Part shown: piece by piece, positions 48,079-60,470 of the stretch
Numbering within the stretch: position 1 is the stretch's first letter
How the letters are laid out: the number at the start of each line of letters is the position of its first letter
Assembly: GCF_017654505.1 (NCBI RefSeq)
Contig: NC_054558.1
Span: forward strand, 14,561,628-14,625,627
Length of the DNA: 64,000 nucleotides
From: Polyodon spathula
Lineage: Eukaryota; Chordata; Actinopteri; Acipenseriformes; Polyodontidae
Direction: 5' to 3'
Notes under the pieces: generated by a model
What the model was told of the DNA's origin: nothing
What the model saw: only the letters and a program-made list of their open reading frames with translations
Databases searched by the model: none
Program-made: the position numbers and the translations under genes

Positions 48079-48341
48079 CCCTTATAAAAGTTCACCACAT
48101 AAAGTCGGTGATGATGGTGAGAATGTTGGTTTGACCATGCTTTTCCCATGGTTACTATGCATATACCATAGTTTATTTTGAATAGGATTTAATACCTCTC
48201 TGGGCTTTGCAATGCTTATCTGTGCTTTACCATGTTGTCACTATGCTTTATTACATTTTCCTGTGCTTTTACTATGGGAAAGTTTTTACAATGCTTACCT
48301 GTGCTTTACCACACTGGCACTATGCTTTAATACACTTTCTG
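48079..48341. mobile_element. MITE of the CCTTTATAAAAG family, internally expanded
   Basis: It starts CCCTTATAAAAGTTCACC, followed by CATGCTTTTCCCATGG and TACCATAG. Two consecutive modules of the form TGCTTAYCTGTGCTTTACCA suggest internal duplication. Confidence 0.65.
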
Positions 48342-50075
48342 TGCACCTTTGCACAGCCTGTACAGCCTGCCTTTACTGTGGTGTGCTGAAGCAGGACTGT
48401 ATTCCTGCAGCCAGTGAGAGACAGGAGCAACGCTGATGTGAATCACCATCACTGGAATAAAAATAGCTGAGTGGAAACTGCTTAGTAATGCTGGTGTAAT
48501 CACTGTGACCAGTTATAAATAGAATTCCATCAGGGATTGCAATTTGAGCTTTTGATACAATAAACAACAAAGAAATAGTTAATGTAAATTCATTTTAATT
48601 ACATTAATTACATAATTTATTTGGCTGTAGTTTACAGAGTTTACTCTTTTTTATTTTTTTACAGGTCCCTCAAGTTCAATACAATGCTTGTGCAATGAAT
48701 ATATGCTGCGTGCACTGTAAACTGTGACTGTGTTTGCAGTTTGCATTTCCGCTGCCAATTGTAGAATAAAAATTCTGTTTGAAGGCATTTGTGATAATGG
48801 ATCCTACTCACAATAAATCATACATTATTAAAGAAATTATTTAATCATAAGGGGCTCGTAGCAGAATATGGAACTTAATAAAGTTATGAAGTACTAAAAG
48901 AAACTTAATAACAGTTAATGACAAATGTTTTAGCTATATGCTTGTATTTTGAAATCTAACACTATTGATTGTTTAATAGTTATGGATAATAAATAAAGTT
49001 AAACAAAATTGAACCCATTTTGGGCCCTATTCTCAAAACGATAAGGACTGTTTTGTTTATAAGGGTTGTCATAGATCAAACCGTGCTTTGTACAATAATA
49101 CTTGCTAAACTCTCTTGTAAATCTGCAGACTAAAGACTATTTAATTCATTAAAAGGGAATTTAAAACCAGTCCTTAACCAAATGTTCCTTAAACAACACA
49201 TAAAGTGAATAGATCTCCTGTTTTAAAATTCTCACCCAAATATTGCTGTGGGAAAAAAAGAAAACTGCATATGAGCAATTACATGATTTGATTCTAGATT
49301 CAGTCATTCATATTAAATTTGTAGTAGAAATTGCTAAATGACACAATCAACACCTACTGTATTCATATGTATATGTAAAGTAGCCAGCAGGCGTGTTATG
49401 GAAGAAGGTCAACCTACTTCACCTCACTGCACTTTAGCGCCCCCTACTAGTCAGGGCCACACGAATTCAGGCAGGCTTCCCAGGCTGCCATGGCAACTTG
49501 ATAACATCTTTTCTCAGGTTCAGCGGGTAAAACTGGTCGATTGGCTTGACAGGAAGTGCAGAAATCATCTGTTTCTCTTTAGTCCTCCTGAAATAACTCT
49601 TTGTGTTTGCATTTCATTTTAAATGAATGTTCGTTCAGGCTTGTTGCATAGTGTTGAAGTAATTCCTGAACACCATAAACCAAGTTCACCGAGTAGCTCT
49701 GAACACAGGACATAAGTAACCCTCTAAAAACCAAAGCAACTCCCAGTGAGCTGGTGATCAAATTTAACAAATATGTATTAGACTGTTGGTACCAGAAATA
49801 AATAATTCAGACATTTCATTTGTGGTCTTGTAAGCTATTTCTAGTTTCTTTTTTAATTGTATTTCATATTTGTTTTTTATCCTTTCAGAAAATAAGATTG
49901 CTAACTAACAATGAGTAAATGCACACTCAGCAGGTATAAAATATCAGACACAGTTTACAGCAAATTGATGCGTTTAGGACAAATTGGACAAACAGTTTCC
50001 TGTAGAACATTACAGTAGAACATTACAGTAACAATATTTCGAATATACCTGTTTTGTTTTGTTTTTTGCCTAGCT

Positions 50076-50165
50076 CTTCAACCAGCACCAAGGCTCCTGA
50101 ACCAGTGTGACCAGTTGAAAACCACCAAACCACCATCTCCGCCCAGCTCACACCAATGCTGGTCA
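50076..50165 (+). repeat. Short dispersed repeat R2, copy 1
   Basis: It shares CTCCTGAACCAG, TGACCAG and TGAAAACC with 61897-61985. The ACCAGC words are partly palindromic with GCTGGT at the right side. Confidence 0.6.
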
Positions 50166-50407
50166 TTACTGTAATTTCCCAATAAGAATACTATAGAAAG
50201 CTATTTGATAAATGCTTAGAAGTCTTTCTCAGTGTCATTTTGAATGCATTTAGTAATGTTAATAGAGTTAATGAATACACCTTAGAGAGGGAAAAAACAG
50301 GATTACTATCAAGCCTGATAAATATCGAGCCCTCAGCATGTCTCCTCCTAGTGGCTGATGAGTTCATAAAACTGACATCAGGAAAGGACACTTGCCTTTT
50401 GATTACA

Positions 50408-50476
50408 GGGCTGGTGCTTTAGTTCAATAGCATGATGTTTGTCTGAACTGTGAAAGTACTGGTTCACATCCAGCCC
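50408..50476 (+). other. tRNA-like sequence, possible SINE head
   Basis: GGGCTGG at the start pairs with CCAGCCC at the end. TTTAGTTCAATAGCA resembles a D-arm/A box, and GGTTCACATCC (50461-50471) resembles the B box consensus with two mismatches. The anticodon arm does not fold well, so this is at best a decayed tRNA-derived element. Confidence 0.3.
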
Positions 50477-50829
50477 TAACGTCTTTGTTCAATTCAATGA
50501 GCTGAGATGCCAAGCCATCCAGTGTGTGTTCATAACTGTTGATGCTCATGATAAATTCATGTTAGGGATAATGTTTAATATAAATAATAATGAAATTCAG
50601 TTCTAATTAATCTAAATATTTAAATGAACCATTACCATTAGAATTAGCTTTTCTGAAATGTGTTCTTTTAGAGGAATTCAGTGAATTATAATTTTCACTC
50701 TCACAATTTCAACTTAAGAAATTATAACTCTCACTTAAACGGTAATTTGGAAACCAACACAAAAAAACATTCAATTAATATATTATTTACGTGATTCAAA
50801 TTTAAATAATTGACATTTCTTAAAGAGTA

Positions 50830-51325
50830 AACAGTTGCAATTGTCATTTTGACTTTTGGTTCATACTTTTTTATTTCATGATGTTTGCAATCAGTTTGGG
50901 TTCTGGATTCTGAGGTGCCAATTGTGAGTTATTATCATTTTTCACTTTATCTGACTTTGAGCTTGTCTGATTGCCTGCATTGAACATACTTTCTCAATTC
51001 ATTCAAATCATGACATAATGTGACCTTTCAATTCTGCCAGATCCGCCCACTGACTCTCTCTCTCTCTGCAGATATATAGAGTGGTAGAGTAGGTGGGGTG
51101 GTAGAGTGTAAAGGTCATATTGTCACAAGGTCATATTGTTCCCCAGACAAGCTCAAAACCAGGTAAATGTGAGATTAAAGAAGTGTTTAAGCTCAATATT
51201 GGAGCAACAGAATCCATCAGGTCATTAAAAAGCAGTCTCTCAAAACGGCTGGATGGATTCAATTTTATAAAGGTGTGTTCATTGAAGTTTGAAGAGGACC
51301 CAATCAACAACATCTGACTATTGGC
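50830..51325. mobile_element. Foldback element, copy 3
   Basis: The left arm has GGATTCTGAGGTGCCAATTG and GAGCTTGTCTG (from 50959). The right arm has CAGACAAGCTC (from 51144) and TATTGGAGCAACAGAATCC, which are the reverse complements. The centre has a short CT run and GAGTAGGTGGGG, as in copy 1. Frames across it are chance. Confidence 0.7.
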
Positions 51326-52890
51326 ATTTCATTTTTTGTAGCTTCACTTTTTTGGGTCATACAGAATATATGAAACACATGGGGGTCTATGTTGACCACC
51401 CAAAGAGCAGTAGCTCTTTAATCCTAAAGTAACCCAGCAGAGAGGATTTATAGACATCCTAATGAATAAGTCATGCATTTCCAAATGTTACAAATATCTG
51501 GGTTTTCCAGGTGGGTCCAACTAGAATCTTAAAAAAAAAAGAGAAGACTTCAACCTGTCCTGTGTTCTCAGTCTGGTGTGTAGACAAGGACCTCTGCATA
51601 GTCTTCATTCCTATCTTCTAGGTATCGTTAGGAGTTAACTTTTAAATGAATAGCCAAACTCCAAAGAATGACGGGTTTCTCATTTAGATTCATATCGTCC
51701 CAATGCTCGCGCTGACATTTTGACTGCCCTTTTGCAATTGCTCAAAGTGCTGGGATTGTCTATGGCAAACAGGTCCCTCTCACAGATAGCCCATTGTCTG
51801 CTTGTTCCTGCACTTGCTAGGGGGTCATCCTTCTAGATTGGGGATCTGTGAAGTTGAACGGTGGCAGAAGGAGCTAGGGGAGGCGAGCTGGCAATGTCAT
51901 GGGTGGGAGAGCACTGGCTAGCTCTACCAACAGAGACTCCCAGGAACAGAGCAGCCAGTCAAGGCAAGTGCAGGCTTCTAGAATTGTACCTAGAGGCCTA
52001 GTTTGAATCCAGCTGCCCAGCTCAAGTGAAAGGAGTTTTGTGGTCTTAGTGTAAAGAGCTAGTAGCTCGAAATGGTATTTTAACTGTTTTTGTTTACTTT
52101 TTATGATATTTGGAATGTCTAATTCAGAATGTTGTTGCTCGAATATCGGGTTGCATTGTGACAGTGCATTGAAGTGTTTTGAAAAGCCCAGCCAGAATAT
52201 TTAATGACCACTCCACATTGTAATTTTGAGTTCAGATACGGCAGTGACTGAGGTGACAGAATCCGATTGGTTTGGATTTGAAGAACGACTCCACAAAGGC
52301 TTCAGTGGGAAGGCTGGCAAGTCTGTATCATTTATCTCAAATATAGTTTTGTATTTTGTTGTAGTCGCATACTAACTCAGTAGAACTCAATAACAATAAA
52401 CAATCTAGTTTTTTGTCAGGCAAAGACATTCCTGCTTCAGTCACAAAAGAGTGCCACGAGGGGGGAGGGGGGGGTCAGCAGTTCCCTTTTATAGTGAGAT
52501 GCTCCTCAGGGACACGCCCACCTGCCAGTCAGAGCTTTCTGCATTATCACTGAGACTAAAGTTAAGAGAGTAAAGTTAAGTTGTGAGTCTGTTTTTTTTT
52601 TCTCATTATAGGGAAGCTTTCACAGGTACAGAAGGTGAGACAAATAATAATATTAACATTAATCTCACCCTTTTAGTCTCATAATGATTATGCAAACAGG
52701 TCTTGGTCTTTAGTAAAGATCATGTTGCTATAAACCATGCTGAGCTCACTCTTTTAAAAAATGTTTCAAGGATGTAATGAAAATTGGAAACAAAACAACA
52801 ATGGCAAACAAAATAGAATGTACCTTTAACATTCAGTACCCAAGGTGCAGTTGGGTTTGAGCTGGGGGAACGATGCTTTAGCAGAGTGTA

Positions 52891-53735
52891 TTAGAGGAAG
52901 TGTTAGCTGAGTTATATGAGAGGAGGAGACAGTGGGGCTGTGATCAGAAACAGCAGGGGGTGCAGAGTGAATTAGAGGAAGTGTTAGCTGAGAGGAGGAG
53001 ACAGTGGGGGCTGTGATCAGAAACAGCAGGGGGTGCAAAGTGAATTAGAGGTAGTATTAGCTGAGAGGAGGAGACAGTGGAGGCTGTGATCAGAAACAGC
53101 AGGGGGTGCACAGTGTATTAGAGGCAATGTTAACTGAGTTATATGAGAGAAGGAGACAGTGGGGGCTGTGATCAGAAACATCAGGGGGTGCAGAGTGTAT
53201 TAGAGACAGTGTTAGCTGAGCTAGATGAGAGGTGAGGACAGTGGGGCTGTGATCAGAAGCAGCAGGGGATGCACAGTGTATTAGAGGCAGTGTTAGCTGA
53301 GTTATATGAGAGGAGGAGACAGTGGGGCTGTGATCAGAAACAGCAGGGGGTGCAGAGTGAATTAGAGGAAGTGTTAGCTGAGAGGAGGAGACAGTGGGGG
53401 CTGTGATCAGAAACAGCAGGGGGTGCAAAGTGAATTAGAGGTAGTATTAGCTGAGAGGAGGAGACAGTGGAGGCTGTGATCAGAAACAGCAGGGGGTGCA
53501 CAGTGTATTAGAGGCAATGTTAACTGAGTTATATGAGAGAAGGAGACAGTGGGGGCTGTGATCAGAAACATCAGGGGGTGCAGAGTGTATTAGAGACAGT
53601 GTTAGCTGAGCTAGATGAGAGGTGAGGACAGTGGGGCTGTGATCAGAAGCAGCAGGGGATGCACAGTGTATTAGAGGCAGTGTTAGCTGAGTTATATGAA
53701 AGGAGGAGACAGTGGGGCTGTGATTAGAAACAACA
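52891..53735. repeat. Minisatellite with 390-bp higher-order period
   Basis: Monomers of 73-82 bp begin TTAGAG at 52891, 52972, 53045, 53118 and 53200 (lengths 81, 73, 73, 82, 81). Five make a 390-bp block that repeats at 53281 and again, partly, at 53671. By eye the first two blocks differ at one position (A/C at 52898/53288), whereas monomers within a block differ at many positions and by an 8-9 bp indel (TTATATGAG present or absent). The minus-strand frames rich in HPLLFLIT and VSSS are translations of the repeat, not genes. Confidence 0.97.
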
Positions 53736-55261
53736 GGGAGCAGTTGTGTACAGGTTGCATAAGTGATCTGCTGTTGGATTGAGGCAGATGCATGAAGGAA
53801 GAGTTGCTAGTTCCCTTTACCCAGGCATGTCCCTGTGAGGAAGAGAGACTAACGTCCTCCCTGCAGAACCAGGCTTTTCCAGTACAGTGTGGAAGCTCAC
53901 TCCAGGCGATCCTGCTGGCTGCTCTCCAGTTAACCAGGCATGCGGTGAGCTGTAATGTGAATTATGTGACTTCTCTCAGGGACAGGCCCATTGGAAACCT
54001 CTCTGATGCTTTTCTCATCATAAATTATTGGCCCACAAAGATGAACTCCAACTCATTTCTTCTTAATTGCACACCATAATAACAGTATGATATAGATAGT
54101 CATGGATTGAGACAATGCTGATCCTGTCTGACAAAGCTCCTTGGCTTGTAGAAGTGTGGGTACAAAAAGAGTGTATGACTGTATACACACACACTGGACT
54201 TTATACACATACATATATGGACTTTATAAGGCCTTTGATAAAGTGTCACATAAAAGACAAATCCAAAGTTTTGCATCATGCTATATAATGAATACATTTC
54301 GCTTCATAAAGTCAAATAGAACCTGCTGAATAATTTTACATTAACATGTTGAATTACATACCGCTTGGTGTATGAAATACTGTACTACTATTATGACTTC
54401 CTGTATACTTTTCAATATAATTTTGTAGTTTCTTTGATTAAAGAATGTTAAATATAAGATCTAAATTATGTTCCTATAGTTTTTATTTTAAATGATAAAA
54501 ATCTCAATCCTAAAATTCTAGATGATGCAAAACTTTTGGCCACAACTGTACACTCCTGCTAACCGCATGTAAATATCTCCTCAGTAACCATGCGCTGCTA
54601 CAGTCGGCACCGCGTCATCAGGACACCTCTAAAGAAGTACAAATATCCTGAATAAGCAGCTGTCCCAATAAATGATGGGCATTTGAGACAATCTTAGTCA
54701 CGCTTTTTTTTCCGTAAATGAAAAGAAAAAGAATGAAATCACATCACATTATGATTAAATGTTAAATACATCATTTAAAATACCAGTCAATTGTTTTTCT
54801 ATTTCTCCTAAAAAAAAATGAAGACGAGGCACCTATGATGTTGGCACGCCACAAAAACACACAGGAAATTCCAGCAGCTCCTTCAAGAGTTCAGTCATAG
54901 TGTAATCACATACTCACTGCCCTGGGCTACACGGGCCGCTCTGAAAAGCAATCTCCGTTCATCATTTGAAAATTCTCTATCCCAATTAAACAAATTGACG
55001 TCCAAAATAAACAACCTAAATACCATTGAGAAGAATTGTCTCCCAGAGTAGTATCCCATTTAAGCAGAAATCCTAATTATCAGTATCCCGATTAGAAGGT
55101 GCCGACTGTGCTTGATTATTCCATATACATTTCAATCAAGTTTCCCCTAACACTTCTACTTTCTAAGTAGGTACAGTTCTCCTTATTAGCCCTGGGGTTA
55201 ATGCAGTTACTGTTCTCTGAACTCTCCTTCAAAGGCGCACTGTCCTTTTTGTAAAGTTGAG

Positions 55262-55706
55262 TGTGGCAGGGTAACAGCCCCCCTGTAAGTAATGTGTGTG
55301 GTGGAATGTAAGGTTGGCAGGGATGGGGTTAAATCTATCCCTACCAGCAATCTCAGGTGTGGCCATTCCCCAGTTAGGTAACTGATGCTAATTGGGGAGT
55401 GGCCACATGCATATAAGGAAGGATAAATCTTTTGTTTGATGTCAGGAGTCGAGAGTCGGCCTAAGACATTTATTGTATTGTATTGTATTGTATTGTATTG
55501 TTTGACCTTTTATTTTGGCCCTTGTGCCTTTTTCATTATTTTCTTAACCTTTTTACTACTCCACTCTTGCAGTGTTTTAGCTGCTTAAATCATTTTCAGT
55601 AGTAGCATGCCATTTTTTTATTTCCTTTTTTCAATGCTTTGTCTGCCTTGGGTACAATGGGTGAACTGTACTGACTAGCGTTGGGTAGTCGCTCGTAACA
55701 TTACAC
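55262..55706 (+). mobile_element. Possible solo LTR, plus orientation
   Basis: The block starts TGTGGCAGGGTAACAGCC, has a TATA-like CATATAAGG near 55410, a TATTG pentamer run, and then T-rich sequence ending near CGTAACATTACA. No target duplication could be matched, so the right boundary is a guess. Confidence 0.4.
55471..55502. repeat. TATTG pentanucleotide microsatellite
   Basis: About six perfect TATTG units lie within the possible LTR. Confidence 0.95.
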
Positions 55707-56343
55707 TGTAAGCTGCATTGCGCTAATGAATTGGTTCAGATTTGGGAAGCTGTGAACTGTATCATTACGCTTAAGATCTTGTTTGTATTTACAAGTCTGT
55801 ATAGCCTACTCATCAAGTTATTAATATAACTGCAGTTTTGTGAAAGCACCTTGACATATACTTATCTGGCTGATAGTGATATACTGTAAGCTCTGTATTA
55901 TAATGCCATGACAGCGGTTGTTTCAGATTCCTTCAAAATGATATTTTTCTGGACAGCTCGAGACACCCACTCTATCATCACATACAAAACCATATTTACT
56001 GTAATACCACTGGATATATTGAAGAGGAAAAACAGTAAATGAAGGCAGATCTTCATGAAACACAGCAGACTTGTAAGGAATGAGATGAACTAGAAAATGC
56101 TCTTCTTGTTTCTGCTAGTTCCTACTGCAATACAAATACAGTTGTGTTTTGTTTAACTTTTACATTACATCTTCCAGGACTGATCCTTTTTTGTATATAT
56201 TTTGGCCACTTTTGTAGATTGCACATCTTTATAAAGATGGTCCCTTTCTTCTAACTTGGCCTTTTTTACATGTGAAATGTCTTTAGACAGATTAGATACA
56301 CAATATCCACTTATCCAAAACACAGTGTCAGTCCATGTCCATC

Positions 56344-56344
<1 letters not shown>

Positions 56345-56390
<46 letters not shown>

Positions 56391-56408
56391 CATATATATA
56401 TATATATA
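56345..56408. repeat. TA microsatellite abutting the Tc1 element
   Basis: An interrupted TA array ends at the left terminus of the Tc1 copy, consistent with TA target choice. Confidence 0.95.
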
Positions 56409-57392
56409 CACACTGAGAGTACAAAATATTAGGAACACCTTCCTAATATTGAGTTGCACCCCCTTTTGCCCTCAGAACAGCCTCAATTCGTTGGGGCATG
56501 GATTCTGCAAGGTGTCGAAGGCGTTCCACATTTATGCTGTCCCATGTTGACTCCAATGCTTCCCGCAGTTGTGTCAAGTTGGCTGGTAGTGGATCTCTAC
56601 TCCGAATAGCTCGTTCCATCTCATTCCACAGATGCTCAATTGGATTGAGATCTGGTGACTGGGCAGGCCATTGCAGTAAGCTGAATTCACTGTCATGTTT
56701 GTGGAACCATTCCTGGACAATCCTGGCCTTGTGGCATGGGGCATTAGCCTGATGAAAAAATCCATTAGCAGATGGATACACTGCTGTCATGAAGGGATGC
56801 ACCTAATTGGCAATGATGTTCAGATATCCTGTGGCATTCAAACGTTGCTCCACTTTTATCAAGGGACCCAATGTGTGCCATGAAAACACACCCCACACCA
56901 TCACACCACCACCACCACCAGCCTGCAATGTTGACACACAGCATGGTGGATGCATGTACTCATGTGGTTTTCTCCATACCCTAGTCCTCCCATCAGCGTG
57001 AAACAGCAGGAACCGGGATTCATCAGAGCAGGCAATGTTTTTCCAATCCTCCAGCGTCCAGTGTTTTTGTTCCTTTGCCCACTGCAACCGCAGTTTCTTG
57101 TGTTTTGCTGAAAGTAGTGGAACTCTGTTAGATCGTCGGCTGCCATACCCCATTCGTGTCAAGGTACGACGAGATCTGCATTCTTTTACGGGTCTTTCGG
57201 CACCAATGTTGTACTGGACTGTCAGTTGACTAACTGTAGCCCTTCTGTTGCGCTGCACAATTCGTGTCAGCCTCCTTTGGCTTCTTTCATCAATGAGCTG
57301 TTTTTGACCACTGGCCTGCAGTTGGCTGGATGTCCTTGCCCGTTGCCCCTGGATTTAACAGGTTACATCAATAATGTTTTGTACACACAGTG
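56409..57392 (-). mobile_element. Tc1/mariner-type DNA transposon, about 1 kb, inactive
   Basis: Terminal inverted repeats are visible: the left end reads CACTGAGAGTACAAAATATT and the right end, reverse-complemented, CACTGTGTGTACAAAACATT. Both ends abut TA (56407-56408 and 57393-57394), the Tc1 target. The left end lies in a TA microsatellite. The element encodes a broken transposase on the minus strand. At about 1 kb it is shorter than usual Tc1 elements (about 1.3-1.6 kb), because the part coding for the N-terminal DNA-binding region is missing. Confidence 0.9.
56443..57258 (-). pseudogene. Tc1-like transposase, truncated, with in-frame stop
   Basis: One reading frame of 272 codons is split by a single TAG at 56805-56803, giving blocks of 151 and 119 residues. 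The first block carries ECRSRRTLTRMGY, KKLRLQWAKEQKHWTLEDW and the first catalytic Asp in ACSDESRF, then VMVWGVFSW. The second block carries QWPAQSPDLNPIEHLWNEM, including the terminal Glu of the DDE triad. The motif normally read QDNAPCH is QANAPCH here, so the second catalytic Asp is lost. The paired helix-turn-helix N-terminus is mostly absent. Family transposases are about 340 residues. The cut-and-paste enzyme would be inactive for three independent reasons. Confidence 0.92.
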
Positions 57393-57399
57393 TACAGAC

Positions 57400-59980
57400 C
57401 ACGTCAGATCCTGGCTGATAGGCAATCTGTGTGATCCAGTGCTTTACAGATTCAACAGCGTTAACACTTCAATACAATTATGGTTATCACATGTTTCGCC
57501 CTTAGGTCAGACATGCAAAACGCTAAAGCGCCCCCTGCTAAATCCTAAAGCATCCAATATGTCACTGTAAAGCTAAAATATAACCCCTAACACCATAGCA
57601 ATGCTTCAATATAAGTGAGATATAATTCAAGACTATGCCTCCCAATATATCGAAGTGTTGTGTGGAATATAAAATAAAGGTGAGAGCTGTCTTTGAGGGC
57701 AGAGGCTTGTGAATATGACCAAACAGCAACCAGCTTTTTCAGTGATCTTCAGAGAATGGACCAAACAGCTTGAGCTAGCAAGCTGAATTGATACTTGACT
57801 GTAGTCTTGCCTTGACTTTTATAGAACTTTTCCTCCACTTCCTGAGTCAGAAGACTTAATTAAATCTAAACATTTGGTCTATGTTTTTAATACATAACAC
57901 CAGCTCTGTTTAATGACTCCAGCCTGGGTCTAAAATATTTCCCTGTTAACAGCAAAGACATGCTTTTCAGTGTGTATCTAATAAACGTGTTTCTTTTCAT
58001 TTACAAGTGAGTGTGTTCAACAAACGTGGCTTCTCTCTAGCTAAAAAATCCCTTGCTTCAACAGACCTTGGACAATTTATAGATAAAGACTCAAAGAGGC
58101 CCACTTTCTAAATGGAGTTTACTTTGAATTAATATGAAACTCTACCGTAAGCGCTTTTCCAAATCCTGCACATTAAGCCATGCTTTGGCTGGACCCAAGA
58201 AACTGCGTTACACTATCATGTCCACTGATAAGAGTTCCAATTAATTTTATAATATGAGGTAATGAGAGTAAGATCATTTTCTCTATTTCCTAGTACCGTA
58301 AGGTACTTCTCATTAGTTAATATAAAAATTATACATTGTAGAGACCCTGGATCCGAGACCGCTTGACCAGCAAATCCTCGTTCTTATCTTATCTGCTAAT
58401 GTCCACTATTGCCTTGCTTATGCAATACTTTTTGTTAGTAAAATATAACAGTTTATACATAGCAAAGAGTCCTGAATGGGAGACGCAACTGACCAGCAAA
58501 CCAGCTTTGAATGTCCCGGTACTGCTTTTAGGCAAGCAGTCGAGGGGTACCCTGCAGTAAATCTGTTGATGAAAAGCTTGAAGCTTTATGCATGTGCCCA
58601 AGTTAATAAACTAGGATACAGCTTTGTATTAAATTGTTTCACTTTTAAAGTGAACACTTTTCTAATTTAATTAATTGAAAGGCTCGCTTCTGCTTTTCTC
58701 CTCAATGTTGACACAGGCTTCCACTCCAGCAGCTCTTATATAAGGGCAAACTTAGTTAATTTCACAGGCGTTACTGGTCAGTTTCCAAGAACCAATAAGC
58801 ATTGGCACACAAACGTGCTTTTTTTGTAACATTAGGTCAATCCCTTTTCTGCAATAATTTTTCTGCTGGCTTTATAGTCTTTAAAAGATATTAACATATA
58901 TATTAACATTGTTGCATCTACTCTCAGTGAGTGTTAAAGGCATTACAGAATCCTTAATCAATTTCTGCACATCACAAGTGTAGGTGACAGTCTTTAAAAG
59001 CCTGATACCTGCAAAAAACTTAAACCTTGTTAGCTGGGCTCCCATCGTTACATTCTCATTCCCATCATCAGTGGGAAAATCTCAAAGAAACTAAGCTGGT
59101 TCTATCAAAGAGCCATGCATCTTTGCCTTTCACTCACTCAAAAAAAGGTGTTCGCACCTTGTACAAGGGAGGAAGCGTTTTTATGGTCACACAGGACTGA
59201 CCACGAACTACAGGTAAAACACTGGCAGACACAAATTGAATTCCCAACTCAGAAATAGAGATCCATTTCATTCTCCACTGTACAGAGTACAGCAAAATAT
59301 TCTCTTGGTTGAATGTTTCTAGAAGTTAGAAAAACTTTGTATGCACAACGTATTGCAACCTGCCACTGGAATGCAGAGCAGGAGGATAGACCCCTCAATG
59401 CAATGGCTCTGTATATTATTAGCATTATTTGTTGATTAACTTTGGCAATACAAAGACAAAGCAAGACACTAGAATTGTTAGAAATAAGAGTACACTGAAT
59501 TGAACACACACACGCTTTCACACACACAACAGTGATGTTCAGTAAATGATCTCAGTGCTCATCTACGACTCCTTCGTAGGGCTGGGGTTTTCCTGAGGGA
59601 GGCGGCAGGCAGAAAGCAAGACAGGGTAATTGATTGTCTGAATTATAATAAAGAGCTGCCGACACCATCTCATCCATCATCTCCCCAAGAAAATTACACC
59701 AGTTCATCTCGCAAATGAGGGACTCCAATACTGCGTTAGATTTGTAATTCCAATTGTGAGTGTAGCTCTCGAACACACTTGCTCCTGTGCAAGTGTGTTC
59801 CAGGGCTACTATAGGGAATCTGCTGCTGATTTAATTATTGAAGGGTTCTTGTGACGAAGTTTGAGATCAGTCACGAGGAACCCAGATAGCATTGATGGTC
59901 AGAATGACCCCCTCTTGTTCAGAATGTACTTGTGTTCTTATATTAAGTGGGGACAGACTTAGAAAAAAGGGAAGGAGGCT
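57400..59980. other. Upstream intergenic stretch with no recognised gene
   Basis: No coding or repeat family was recognised. The 59,540-59,790 block (containing GGGTAATTGATTGTC and ATTATAATAAAGAGCTG) is free of simple repeats and could be conserved non-coding DNA. Only comparison can tell. Confidence 0.35.
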
Positions 59981-59984
59981 TTAC

Positions 59985-60125
59985 AGACAGAGTGGTAAGG
60001 GTAAGGAACAGGTTACCTAGTCATTTTCTGAATCATTGGGATCCTTTAAGACCCAACTTGACAGTTTAAGCACCCACTGAGCTCCACTGATCAGATACTA
60101 ACCTTGCTAACATGTTTCTTCATCT
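59985..60125 (+). mobile_element. CR1/L2-like LINE 3' tail fragment
   Basis: Sequence such as GGTAAGGAACAGGTTACCTA, then CTGAATCATTGGGATCCTTT, resembles the common 3' coding end of fish CR1/L2 elements. A related phrase, CTGAATCACTGGGATCCTTT, occurs at 2146-2166. There is no long frame. Confidence 0.45.
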
Positions 60126-60239
60126 GCAGTTACTTACTTATTAGCATGAACAATCTTGTGATTAGGTTTGAGGAAGCAACAGCAAAAAATTAAAATACTG
60201 GTGATTCAACACAAGAAAAGGGAATTAGGTATAATCTTC

Positions 60240-60470
60240 CTGGTGCTGCTAATGAATTTTGTTTATCTGTAATGCTTTATGAACACATTAACACATATGG
60301 AAAAATAATTGGCTGCCAACCAATCTTGGCACAGATAAATACTAGCAGAATTACTGGGGCTGGGGCATTTGTTGTTAATTTCTTCAATGATGGCTGCCCA
60401 TACCCCATTAACACTACCATCAGAGCTGCCGGGGTTTGTTAGGGTTCGACCCACAGACAGGTTCCATCCT
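60240..60470. other. Low-repeat block, possible conserved non-coding DNA
   Basis: Balanced sequence with AATAATTGGCTGCC, CAGATAAATA and GTTAATTTC motifs and no repeat signature. Regulatory function is conjecture. Confidence 0.2.

Noticed and set aside
52826..53428. Minus-strand frames with repeated HPLLFLITAPTVSSS
   Set aside because: They are translations of the 390-bp minisatellite, open because the repeat lacks stops in that frame.
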